This document shows, one piece after another, positions 45,365 through 52,927 of a stretch of 64,000 nt of DNA (positions within the stretch are counted from its first letter, which is position 1; each line of letters opens with the position of its first letter). The position numbers and the translations under genes were made by a program. The notes beneath the pieces are model-generated. The model searched no databases, was not told where the DNA came from, and worked only from the letters and a program-made list of their open reading frames with translations. Source of the stretch: Prevotella sp. (GTDB lineage: Bacteria; Bacteroidota; Bacteroidia; Bacteroidales; Bacteroidaceae); contig JAFZSL010000045.1 of the NCBI GenBank assembly GCA_017619375.1, positions 161,093 through 225,092 on the forward strand, read 5' to 3'.

Positions 45365-46102
45365 ATGAAAAAGTTGATCACATGCTTGTTGACTTTGTTG
45401 GGGCTGACCACGGCCTACGGTCAAGGAAATTATGAAACCGATGTCTTCAATACCAAAAGTGGGAAGACCGTCAGGTTTCATGCGTTGATGCATGCCAGCA
45501 TCCGTATGGAATACAATGGCAAGGAGATTGAAATCGACCCTTGCGGCAAACTGCGAGACAGGACTGTGGACTACAGCGTGATGCCGAAGGCAGACTTCAT
45601 CTTTGTGACTCACGAACATGGTGACCATTATGACGCACAGGCCATCAAATTGCTGTCTGCTGAGCGCACCCAATTGGTCATGAATCAAAGGTGCGTCGAC
45701 ATGTATGGTGCTGGAAAGGTAATGAAGAATGGAGACAAGATGCAGGTTGACGATGATATAACGGTGGAAGCGGTTCCTGCATACAATACGACGGAAGGGC
45801 ATCAGCAGTTCCACCCTCAGGGACGTGACAACGGCTACATCCTCACCATCGACGGCCTGCGCATTTACATCGCTGGCGACACCGAGGATATCCCGGAGAT
45901 GGCTGACATCAAGGACATCGACATTGCCTTCCTGCCATGCAACCAACCCTTCACAATGACCCCCGACCAACTCGTAAGAGCGGCCAAGGTCATCAAACCC
46001 AAGGTGCTTTTCCCGTATCACTACGGCCAAACAGACCTCAGCAGCATCCCGTCGCTTTTGGAAGGGGAGGGGATAGATGTGAGAATCAGGCATTATGAAT
46101 AA
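45365..46102 (+). CDS. Secreted metallo-beta-lactamase-fold hydrolase (UlaG/YcbL-like)
   Basis: 245 residues from ATG 45365, which gives the best signal peptide (MKKLITCLLTLLGLTTAYGQ); ATGs at 45353 and 45356 are in frame. The MBL-fold metal motif THEHGDHYD is followed by VPAYNTTEGHQQFHP, IYIAGDTEDIPEM and FPYHYGQTD. Proteins of this branch act on lactone or phosphodiester-like substrates, but here the substrate is unknown, and periplasmic location sets it apart from cytoplasmic UlaG. Its end overlaps the next gene by 8 nt. Confidence 0.85.
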   Translation: MKKLITCLLTLLGLTTAYGQGNYETDVFNTKSGKTVRFHALMHASIRMEYNGKEIEIDPCGKLRDRTVDYSVMPKADFIFVTHEHGDHYDAQAIKLLSAERTQLVMNQRCVDMYGAGKVMKNGDKMQVDDDITVEAVPAYNTTEGHQQFHPQGRDNGYILTIDGLRIYIAGDTEDIPEMADIKDIDIAFLPCNQPFTMTPDQLVRAAKVIKPKVLFPYHYGQTDLSSIPSLLEGEGIDVRIRHYE

Positions 46103-46481
46103 CAATAGCGAATTGTTTTGGATTTATCGCCGCGATGCGAAAAAAGGAGAGCCTACCTATTCTCCGAAGTCTCATTCTGCTCCACATTTTGAGGGCAGGT
46201 ACGTCGAGGGGATGGAGGAATGGGCTTCCTGGTATCGTTTCTGCAAAAGGGACGACGGGATATATGAAGCTCAATTGGATGAAGCATGGGATGAGGGAAG
46301 CCATTACGGCGGTGGAACCATCAGCGTGGAAGTTCCCTCGGAGTGGCTGCACTTCTCCTATGATGAGTTCCTCACTCGTGTTGTCAGCCTTGCCGCAGCG
46401 TCACATTATGGCTTCACTCCAGACGACCTGAAAGGAAAAGAAGGCTTGAAAGCATTTTTCGGTTTTGAGGATAAGGGATGA
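46095..46481 (+). CDS. Conserved small protein of unknown function
   Basis: 128 residues, no signal peptide, rich in aromatic residues (FWIYRR, WASWYRF, WLHFSYDEFLTRVV) and acidic overall. No domain recognised. The 8-nt overlap with the preceding MBL-fold gene indicates translational coupling, so the two likely serve one pathway even though this protein should be cytoplasmic. Confidence 0.7.
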   Translation: MNNNSELFWIYRRDAKKGEPTYSPKSHSAPHFEGRYVEGMEEWASWYRFCKRDDGIYEAQLDEAWDEGSHYGGGTISVEVPSEWLHFSYDEFLTRVVSLAAASHYGFTPDDLKGKEGLKAFFGFEDKG

Positions 46482-46503
46482 CAACCCTTGCGAGTCCTTG
46501 ACA

Positions 46504-47388
46504 TTAAGACCTTAGTTTTCTACGATATTCCTGAGGCGTGACACCTGTCACCTTGTGGAACATTCGGATGAAATAGTTTTGGTCGTTGAATCCCAGCATG
46601 AAAGCGACTTCTTTTACCGCCATGTCTGTGGTGTACAGCAGCAGTTGCGCCCGCTCCACCTTCTTGTGGTTGACATACTGTATGGGTGATGAGCCAAACT
46701 CCCGTTTGAAGAGTTTGATGAAATAGGGCTTGGTGACGTTGGCCACACCCGCCAACTCTTCAACGTCGATGCTGTCGCTGATGTGGGCGTGGATGTGTTC
46801 CAGCACGCGTTTCATCCTTTCATCGTGTGTCCATATTCGTGGACGGGCATGGCGGATGAAGCGAGACATGATCATCAGCATCGCGCCACGCAACTCCATC
46901 TTTCCCCACAGTTCCATGGCGCGGTAACGAGCCACGTAGTCCGACATCTGTGCCGATGTGTCGTAGCTTTTGGGGTCGCTTTGGGGCAAGCGTGCATCGG
47001 GCAGTTGGGCGCACATGTACTCAAACAATTGCTGCATGCCTGGGCCGCCATCCACCTCCGTGGGTAGTTCATACACCTCCTGCAGGTTGACCTTGTTCTT
47101 GAACCCTTCGTACATGTGGAGGTAATATTGCTCATACACCCCATGGCACTCATACGAATGGACAGTGTAGGCGGGAATGATGTACAGATGCCGAGGCCGC
47201 AGCGCTACGTCCTCCTCTGGCAGGTGGAGGATTGCCTCACCCTCCGTCACATAGAAGATGCGGATGAAAGGCGAGTTTACATCCTTCCAGTTCCAATTGG
47301 CGTTGTGTCGCGCCAGTCCCACGTTCAGCAACATCAGGTTCATCGACTCTATGGGAACCTGTATCAATTCATGCTCTTTTTCCTTCAT
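46504..47388 (-). CDS. AraC-family transcriptional regulator
   Basis: 294 residues from ATG 47388. N-terminal cupin-type effector domain (about 20-170; IFYVTEGEAILHLPEEDVALRPRHLYIIPAYTVHSYE) and a C-terminal pair of helix-turn-helix motifs (DVEELAGVANVTKPYFIKLFKREFG and VKEVAFMLGFNDQNYFIRMFHKVTGVTPQEYRRKL). Single-component AraC proteins with this cupin sense sugars. It is divergent from the GH29 fucosidase, whose expression it most likely controls; fucose or a fucosylated oligosaccharide is the obvious candidate effector (inference). Confidence 0.9.
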   Translation of the reverse strand: MKEKEHELIQVPIESMNLMLLNVGLARHNANWNWKDVNSPFIRIFYVTEGEAILHLPEEDVALRPRHLYIIPAYTVHSYECHGVYEQYYLHMYEGFKNKVNLQEVYELPTEVDGGPGMQQLFEYMCAQLPDARLPQSDPKSYDTSAQMSDYVARYRAMELWGKMELRGAMLMIMSRFIRHARPRIWTHDERMKRVLEHIHAHISDSIDVEELAGVANVTKPYFIKLFKREFGSSPIQYVNHKKVERAQLLLYTTDMAVKEVAFMLGFNDQNYFIRMFHKVTGVTPQEYRRKLRS

Positions 47389-47393
47389 AGGTG

Positions 47394-47401
47394 CAAATAT
47401 A
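47394..47401 (-). promoter_or_regulatory. -7 element at the AraC gene start
   Basis: TATATTTG on the minus strand (47401-47394), ending 6 bp before the start codon; a transcript from it would be leaderless or almost so. Confidence 0.5.
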
Positions 47402-47409
47402 CGAAATTG

Positions 47410-47494
47410 TTCTGAATCAGTTAACAAAAACAACCAATAATAGCACAAAATTAACATTCTGAATCCTGATGTTAATTTTGTGCTGTTTTTGGTT
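47410..47494. promoter_or_regulatory. Long palindrome and direct repeats between araC-type gene and fucosidase
   Basis: A perfect 16-bp inverted repeat AGCACAAAATTAACAT (47442-47457) / ATGTTAATTTTGTGCT (47469-47484) with an 11-nt centre is flanked by a second, outer repeat AACCAA (47432-47437) / TTGGTT (47489-47494). In addition TTCTGAATC occurs as a direct repeat at 47410-47418 and 47457-47465, 47 bp apart. The arrangement lies upstream of both divergent start codons and is the best operator candidate in the window. As it lacks a T tract and precedes genes, a terminator is less likely. Confidence 0.65.
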
Positions 47495-47527
47495 AATTAT
47501 TTCAAGCAGGGAAAACGGTAAAAACAA

Positions 47528-47535
47528 TATCTTTG
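47528..47535 (+). promoter_or_regulatory. -7 element of the fucosidase gene
   Basis: TATCTTTG at 47528-47535, 34 bp before ATG 47570. No TTTG is found at the -33 distance, as expected for an activator-dependent promoter. Confidence 0.6.
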
Positions 47536-47569
47536 CATCAATAAAACAACAACCTAAATACCAATCAAT

Positions 47570-50500
47570 ATGAAAAAGATGATTACCGCATTGCTGGCTG
47601 CATTCACATTGTCGGCCAGTGCGCAAACGGCTGACGTGGAAATCAAGACCGGAAACTATCAGCCCGACTGGGGCTCGCTCAGCGCATGGGAGTGTCCTGA
47701 ATGGTTCAAGGATGCCAAGTTCGGCATATGGGCACACTGGGGACCCCAGTGCCAAGCCGAAGACGGCGACTGGTACGCCCGCTTCATGTATTACGAGGGC
47801 AGCGGACAGTACAACTGGCATGTCAGCCACTTTGGCAACCCGAATGACTTCGGCCTGAAGGAACTGTGCAACGCATGGAAGGCTGACCAATGGAACCCGC
47901 AGGAACTCGTGAGCCTCTACAAGAGCGTGGGGGCACGCTACTTCATGGCCTTGGGCAATCACCATGACAATTTCGACAACTGGAACTCCCCATACCAGGA
48001 GTGGAACTCTGTGAACGTGGGGCCGAAGAAAGACCTTGTCAAGGGGTGGAGCGATGCCTGCAAGGCTGAAGGCCTGCCGCTGGGGGTGAGCATCCATGCT
48101 TCCCACGCCTGGACGTGGCTGGAGCCTTCGCAGAAGTATGACGGCAACCTGACCAAGGAAGACGGCGTGGGCAAATGGTGGGAAGGCATGGACCCACAGG
48201 AACTGTACGCGCAGAGGCACACCCACTCCTCGGGATGGGACAACAGCGGCACCATCCACAGTCAGTGGGACTGGGGCAACGGTGCCAGCCTGCCTTCGCA
48301 AGAGTACAAGCAAAAGTTCCAGAACCGTGTGTTGCAACTCATCAACGACTACGACCCCGACATGATCTACTTCGATGACACGGCGATGCCCTTCTACGGC
48401 TGTGACGACCAGATCGGCAAGAACATCTTGCAGCACTACTACAACCACAGTGCGGCACAGCACGACGGACAGCAGCAGGTGGTGGTCACGGGAAAGCAAC
48501 TCAACGACCAGCAGAAAGGCTATATGATGTGGGACGTGGAGCGTGGCATTCCCGACCGTCCACAGGAAAACTACTGGCAGACCTGCACCTGTATCGGCGA
48601 CTGGCATTACAACCAGGCCACCTACAACAACGGTAGTTACAAGAGCGGCGCAACCGTCGTCCGCATGCTCATCGACGTGGTGTCGAAGAACGGCAACCTC
48701 CTCCTCAGCATACCCGTCAAGGGCAACGGCACCATCGATGACAAGGAGCGCAAGGTTCTTGCCGACATCAAGGCATGGATGGACATCAACAGCGAGAGCA
48801 TCTATGGCACAAGGATGTGGAAAACCTTTGGCGAGGGACCATTGGCAGAGGCTGTCAACCCCATGAATGCCCAAGGGTTCAACGAGGGACAAGCCTACTC
48901 TGCACAGGATGTACGCTATGTGCAAAAGGACGACGTCGTCTATGCCACCATCATGGCATGGCCCTCGCCAGGCGACTTCACCTTCAAGGCGTTCTCCATC
49001 ATCGAACCGTCATACAGCGGCGAGGTGGAGAAGGTGACGCTCCTCGGAAGCGGTGACGTGGAATTCCATCAAGGCATTAATGGACTTGTCATAGAGGTGC
49101 CGGCCAAGAAACCCAACGATATCGCTCCCGTGTTCAGCATCACCTTCAAGAACAATGAGCAGAGTGCCCGCCAGATACTGGAGGGGATGATTGCGGATAT
49201 GGACATGGCTGTGACGGAGATGTTGGAAAACGCCCATCCATACAACACCGGCAAATACAACAAGCCCAAACTCGAAGCACTTCGCGAAAAAATCAATAGT
49301 GTCAAAAATGCCATGGAAACAGCAAGCGACGATGAACTCAATGCCTTTCGCGAGTCATTGGCAGCCGACTACCGCACCTTCCTGGTCGATGGTGTGAACA
49401 AGGGCGGTGCCTTCAATGGTGTCATCGAGGAGAACCTCACCACACAATATCTTGTAGAGGCTTCCAACTTCACCCGTGAGGCTGGAGGAAACTACCGTTT
49501 CGGCGCACCGAAATACTGGACGGTGGAGAACTTCGACATCCCCAACGGCGGCGATGGTACGAAGCATGGTCTTGACAAGTACTCTGGACGCGAGGCATTG
49601 ATGCTCGGAGTGTGGAACGATGCTGGCAACAACACCACCGGTGACCTATCCAATGCACGCATCTACCGCAAGGTCATCCTTCCCGCAGGCAAGTACTATT
49701 TTGGAGCGGCATACAACACCACCTACAACATCAACAACGAGGCTTATATGTTTGTCAGCAAGACACTATCCCCTACATCCGACATTCCACAACAGAGTAT
49801 CGCTTATTACAACATAGACAAATGCACGGGCGATCTGAGGATTCAAGGCCTCTATTTCCAACTCGAAGAGGAGACGGAGGTGTGCATCGGGTTCCAAGCC
49901 AATTTGCTGAATGGCTCTGCCACACAGGAATTCCGAGCCGAACAGGTGGCGCTATACATGCCGAAAGAGGTGGGGGAGCGCCATGAAGAGGCAAAGGGCT
50001 GGCAACTGATCGATGCCATGCCCGAGGATGTGAGCCAGTACTTCTTTGCCATCTACGACCAGGGTTCCGATGTAGGCCTCGTTCTCGGCACAGGCAACAA
50101 GCAGGGGACCAGCTACAAGACGATGTGGTATGAGGCCGACGTTTATCCCGAAGGCAACAAGGATGCACTCTGGATGTTTGATGCCTTCGACTCCAACAAC
50201 TATTCAGGAGCGAAGTTTGACGATACGGCTGAAATAAAATGGCTCGTCATCACCTGCGCCGGCTATCCCGACATCTGCCTGCAGTCGAACGATGCTCCCA
50301 ACACTTGGAACTACCGCACGGAGAACAACGGTGAGGGGTGGACCGACCGTGCCTACGTCTACGCCACTTACAATGGAGAGGACCTGCAAGCTCCAAATGG
50401 CTGTTGGACGCTCATCAACAACAAGGGCGGTGGCTTTCTTGGGCGCTTTGATGGCACTGACGAAATCAGTGGCAATGTCGCGGGCGACAACGCCGGACAT

Positions 50501-51166
50501 TACGACTTCTATGCCATAGAGCGTGGAAAATACGTTGCAGCCGCCGAGAACATCGACAAGGCTTCCGAGGAGAACCCCATAGACATCTCCTATGTCATCA
50601 CCAACGCCGACGGCACCCGCTACAACAACTTTCACGCCAAGCAGCCTGTAGGATGGATTCTCTCGCAGGATGACGCATTCGAGGTGGAGTATGCCAACTA
50701 CCTGCCTGCCAAGGTGGGTGACAGTTACTTCAACAAGTGGCAGTCGTCGGGCAACCTCACCGACCGCTCCATCATGCAACACCTCACAGACCTGCCCAAC
50801 GGCAAATACCGCCTCTCTGTGCGCACCAGCAACTCTGTCATCCATCAGGGTGCCTCGCTTTTCGCCAACGATGACAAGACCGACATGACCACCGTTGTGG
50901 GTAGTGGAGCCGTCAGTGTCATCACCGAAGTCACCGACGGCAAACTCTCCTTCGGTGTGGAACTGAAAAACTATCAGAGCAACGACTGCAAGTTCGACCA
51001 CTTCACCCTCGAATACCTTGGTAATCCTACGGGCATAAGGGAAATTGGTTATGGCGTTTTGAAAAAGGAAAACACCGTGTATGACCTCCTTGGACGAAAA
51101 ATCGTCAATCATGGCTTGCCCAAAGGACTATACATCATCGATGGCAAGAAAGTGCTCGTCAAATGA
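47570..51166 (+). CDS. GH29 alpha-L-fucosidase, multidomain, with C-terminal tail
   Basis: 1198-residue secreted enzyme, about twice the usual GH29 length. Signal peptide (LLAAFTLSASAQ), then the GH29 barrel (about 30-400): WFKDAKFGIWAHWG, GNHHDNFDNW (His131, His132), and MIYFDDTAMP with nucleophile Asp269. A small beta domain follows (about 400-515), then a helical FIVAR-like segment (about 525-590; DMDMAVTEMLENAHPYNTGKY), two or more beta-sandwich modules probably binding glycan (about 600-1160) and a tail YDLLGRKIVNHGLPKGLYII. It removes alpha-fucose from host mucin-type or plant glycans. Expression is probably set by the divergent AraC regulator. Confidence 0.9.
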   Translation: MKKMITALLAAFTLSASAQTADVEIKTGNYQPDWGSLSAWECPEWFKDAKFGIWAHWGPQCQAEDGDWYARFMYYEGSGQYNWHVSHFGNPNDFGLKELCNAWKADQWNPQELVSLYKSVGARYFMALGNHHDNFDNWNSPYQEWNSVNVGPKKDLVKGWSDACKAEGLPLGVSIHASHAWTWLEPSQKYDGNLTKEDGVGKWWEGMDPQELYAQRHTHSSGWDNSGTIHSQWDWGNGASLPSQEYKQKFQNRVLQLINDYDPDMIYFDDTAMPFYGCDDQIGKNILQHYYNHSAAQHDGQQQVVVTGKQLNDQQKGYMMWDVERGIPDRPQENYWQTCTCIGDWHYNQATYNNGSYKSGATVVRMLIDVVSKNGNLLLSIPVKGNGTIDDKERKVLADIKAWMDINSESIYGTRMWKTFGEGPLAEAVNPMNAQGFNEGQAYSAQDVRYVQKDDVVYATIMAWPSPGDFTFKAFSIIEPSYSGEVEKVTLLGSGDVEFHQGINGLVIEVPAKKPNDIAPVFSITFKNNEQSARQILEGMIADMDMAVTEMLENAHPYNTGKYNKPKLEALREKINSVKNAMETASDDELNAFRESLAADYRTFLVDGVNKGGAFNGVIEENLTTQYLVEASNFTREAGGNYRFGAPKYWTVENFDIPNGGDGTKHGLDKYSGREALMLGVWNDAGNNTTGDLSNARIYRKVILPAGKYYFGAAYNTTYNINNEAYMFVSKTLSPTSDIPQQSIAYYNIDKCTGDLRIQGLYFQLEEETEVCIGFQANLLNGSATQEFRAEQVALYMPKEVGERHEEAKGWQLIDAMPEDVSQYFFAIYDQGSDVGLVLGTGNKQGTSYKTMWYEADVYPEGNKDALWMFDAFDSNNYSGAKFDDTAEIKWLVITCAGYPDICLQSNDAPNTWNYRTENNGEGWTDRAYVYATYNGEDLQAPNGCWTLINNKGGGFLGRFDGTDEISGNVAGDNAGHYDFYAIERGKYVAAAENIDKASEENPIDISYVITNADGTRYNNFHAKQPVGWILSQDDAFEVEYANYLPAKVGDSYFNKWQSSGNLTDRSIMQHLTDLPNGKYRLSVRTSNSVIHQGASLFANDDKTDMTTVVGSGAVSVITEVTDGKLSFGVELKNYQSNDCKFDHFTLEYLGNPTGIREIGYGVLKKENTVYDLLGRKIVNHGLPKGLYIIDGKKVLVK

Positions 51167-51196
51167 TGATAACTGATATGCATCACTAAGACAGGC

Positions 51197-51505
51197 TCAT
51201 TCTTCATATGTAATCTGCAATTCTCCTGTGATGTCGAAGTCGTCATGGTAGTTGTCGTCATAGATATACACCATTCTCATTCCCCTATAGGCCGCAGGAA
51301 TGACAAGGGTGTCGAGAAGATGCCATTTGGGTTTCCCGAAATCATACGACGAACGGTCGAGGATGATGCGATGGGATGTGTAGTCCACATAGTAGTAGCC
51401 ACCACCGATGCATTGGTCACCCGGCTGCAGCAAGTCTTTGTGTTGGCTGACCATTCCCATGCGCAAATGGCCATCCATGGTGATGATGAATTTTGGCAAT
51501 GTCAT
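51197..51505 (-). CDS. Small conserved hypothetical protein
   Basis: 102 residues without signal or membrane segment: MTLPKFIITMDGHLRMGMVSQ, GGGYYYVDYTSHRIILDRSSYDFG and an acidic end. I do not recognise the family, though the pattern looks like a small beta-rich protein conserved in Bacteroidales. A TACCTTTG element lies on the minus strand at 51525-51518, 13 bp before the start. Confidence 0.65.
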   Translation of the reverse strand: MTLPKFIITMDGHLRMGMVSQHKDLLQPGDQCIGGGYYYVDYTSHRIILDRSSYDFGKPKWHLLDTLVIPAAYRGMRMVYIYDDNYHDDFDITGELQITYEE

Positions 51506-51517
51506 ATTTCTTGATTA

Positions 51518-51525
51518 CAAAGGTA
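51518..51525 (-). promoter_or_regulatory. -7 element of the small hypothetical gene
   Basis: TACCTTTG on the minus strand, with the start codon 13 bp downstream. Confidence 0.5.
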
Positions 51526-51621
51526 ATCATTATTTGACTCATTCCGTAATAATATCTTCCTTTTCTCTGGGGAAAAGTTAAATCTTCGTATCGATTGGGG
51601 TGTTAATCCGTTTTTTTTGTC

Positions 51622-51629
51622 TATATTTG
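51622..51629 (+). promoter_or_regulatory. -7 element of the secreted protein gene at 51662
   Basis: TATATTTG, 32 bp before ATG 51662; the nearest TTG is 24 bp upstream, longer than the usual spacing. Confidence 0.45.
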
Positions 51630-51661
51630 CAACTTGAAAACAAAAACTAAAAATTTATCTT

Positions 51662-52267
51662 ATGAAAAGAATATCATTGGCTATCATCTTTGCATGCTGC
51701 ACGCTGGCACTGGCGGCACAGGATGCCATCCGGGTGAATTATCAAGGTGCAAGACCTACCATCAGTGATTTTGCATGGGCCTACCTTTTCTCTGACGAAG
51801 ATGATGAAGACGAATGTGACGCAGAGGCTTTCGCAGGCGTCAAGCAGGCCTTGGAGCGGCACCGTGAGGGACTCCCGCAGGAAGAAGGGGTAACGTTCAC
51901 CGTTGATGAGAAAAATGGTTACATCCTCTATGAGGATAGGCAGGAAGGAAGTGATTACATGGTTAGGACTGAGATGTGCTACTGGAACGAGGCTGATGGA
52001 AAGCACAAGTTGTTTGCCTACAGCACGTGGCTCTTCGACAATGGCAAGCCGGGAATGGGCCAGTACGACGGTCTCACGTTCTATCGTTACAACAATGCCA
52101 CTAAGAAGATGACAATGTATGACGTTCCGGGGGTGGAGGTGGAATATTCAAACATCACCTATACCTTGCCACGTGTGGGAAAGGACATCATTGTCACCAA
52201 GTGGGATGATAAAGGAAGGAAGAAACAGACGACGTTGAAATGGAACGGACGTCGGTTCAGCAAATGA
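51662..52267 (+). CDS. Secreted protein of unknown function
   Basis: 201 residues with a signal peptide (MKRISLAIIFACCTLALAAQ). The mature part starts with a helical acidic region (FSDEDDEDECDAEAFAGVKQALERH) and continues as a beta-rich domain (GYILYEDRQEGSDYMVRTEM, LFAYSTWLFDNGKPGMGQYDG), ending in a basic tail. No family recognised. It is monocistronic, with a clear terminator after it. Confidence 0.72.
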   Translation: MKRISLAIIFACCTLALAAQDAIRVNYQGARPTISDFAWAYLFSDEDDEDECDAEAFAGVKQALERHREGLPQEEGVTFTVDEKNGYILYEDRQEGSDYMVRTEMCYWNEADGKHKLFAYSTWLFDNGKPGMGQYDGLTFYRYNNATKKMTMYDVPGVEVEYSNITYTLPRVGKDIIVTKWDDKGRKKQTTLKWNGRRFSK

Positions 52268-52301
52268 TCCTTTATGAAATCCTTTTTGAAACAAAAGTGA
52301 T

Positions 52302-52328
52302 AAGGCTCACCTTCGGGTGAGCTTTTTT
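52302..52328 (+). terminator. Terminator after the secreted protein gene
   Basis: GCTCACC (52305-52311), TTCG tetraloop, GGTGAGC (52316-52322), then T6. The remainder of 52329-52521 shows nothing I can assign. Confidence 0.9.
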
Positions 52329-52521
52329 GTGGCTTCCTTAGACGAGTACGCTTGAATTTCTGGGATGGATTCAGTTTGTTTTTAGTGGGGTGGGAGGTGG
52401 CTTTCTTATTTTTTGATGTATGGTCTCTCATGTGTAACCATTCGACGAATATCATTAAAACATATGATTGCCAGGCGACAAAGTCGAGCGCGTGAAAAAA
52501 AAAATCGCACCACAGATACTC

Positions 52522-52890
52522 TCAAGTGATGATGTCGACCATTCCAGTCAGGAACCCGTTTTCATCCGTCTGTACTTTGATGGAGGCATAGAGTGCATTG
52601 AGGATTTTGATGATGTGGAGCGCGTCTGAGATGGCTGATAGGGAGAGACGTGTGGTGTAGGGCCTGCCCTTGTCGCTAAGCAAGGTGTATGTCGTCTCAA
52701 AGGAGGGGTGACGCACTCCATTCCTCTCGTCCATTACCTGTCCGATGAGTCTTTTGATGGCTTCCGGTTCGGCTTGGCATTTCTCTGCCACTGCGCAGGC
52801 GAGGAGGAACTTCGGCGTGGTGATTTTTAACTCTTTCTCACCCTCAAGGATGGCTTGCTCCAAAGGTTTGAAACTATGAACTTCTGTCAT
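52522..52890 (-). CDS. Small conserved hypothetical protein, last gene of the DUF6057 operon
   Basis: 122 residues, cytoplasmic, alpha-helical with a beta end: KPLEQAILEGEKELKITTPKFLLACAVAEKC and LSLSAISDALHIIKILNALYASIKV. No domain recognised. It starts 37 bp after the PD40-type lipoprotein gene on the same strand. Confidence 0.62.
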   Translation of the reverse strand: MTEVHSFKPLEQAILEGEKELKITTPKFLLACAVAEKCQAEPEAIKRLIGQVMDERNGVRHPSFETTYTLLSDKGRPYTTRLSLSAISDALHIIKILNALYASIKVQTDENGFLTGMVDIIT

Positions 52891-52927
52891 TTCTATGTGG
52901 TTTAGGTTAGGGTTATGATAGGGTACC

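Noticed and set aside
47432-47494. Rho-independent terminator reading of the araC-fucosidase palindrome
   Set aside because: Neither side has a proper T tract, the stem is AT-rich, and both neighbouring genes start rather than end here.
47417-48925. 502-codon minus-strand ORF opposite the fucosidase
   Set aside because: Antisense to the GH29 catalytic domain; Val/Leu-rich without coherent domain structure, and it would overlap the operator region.
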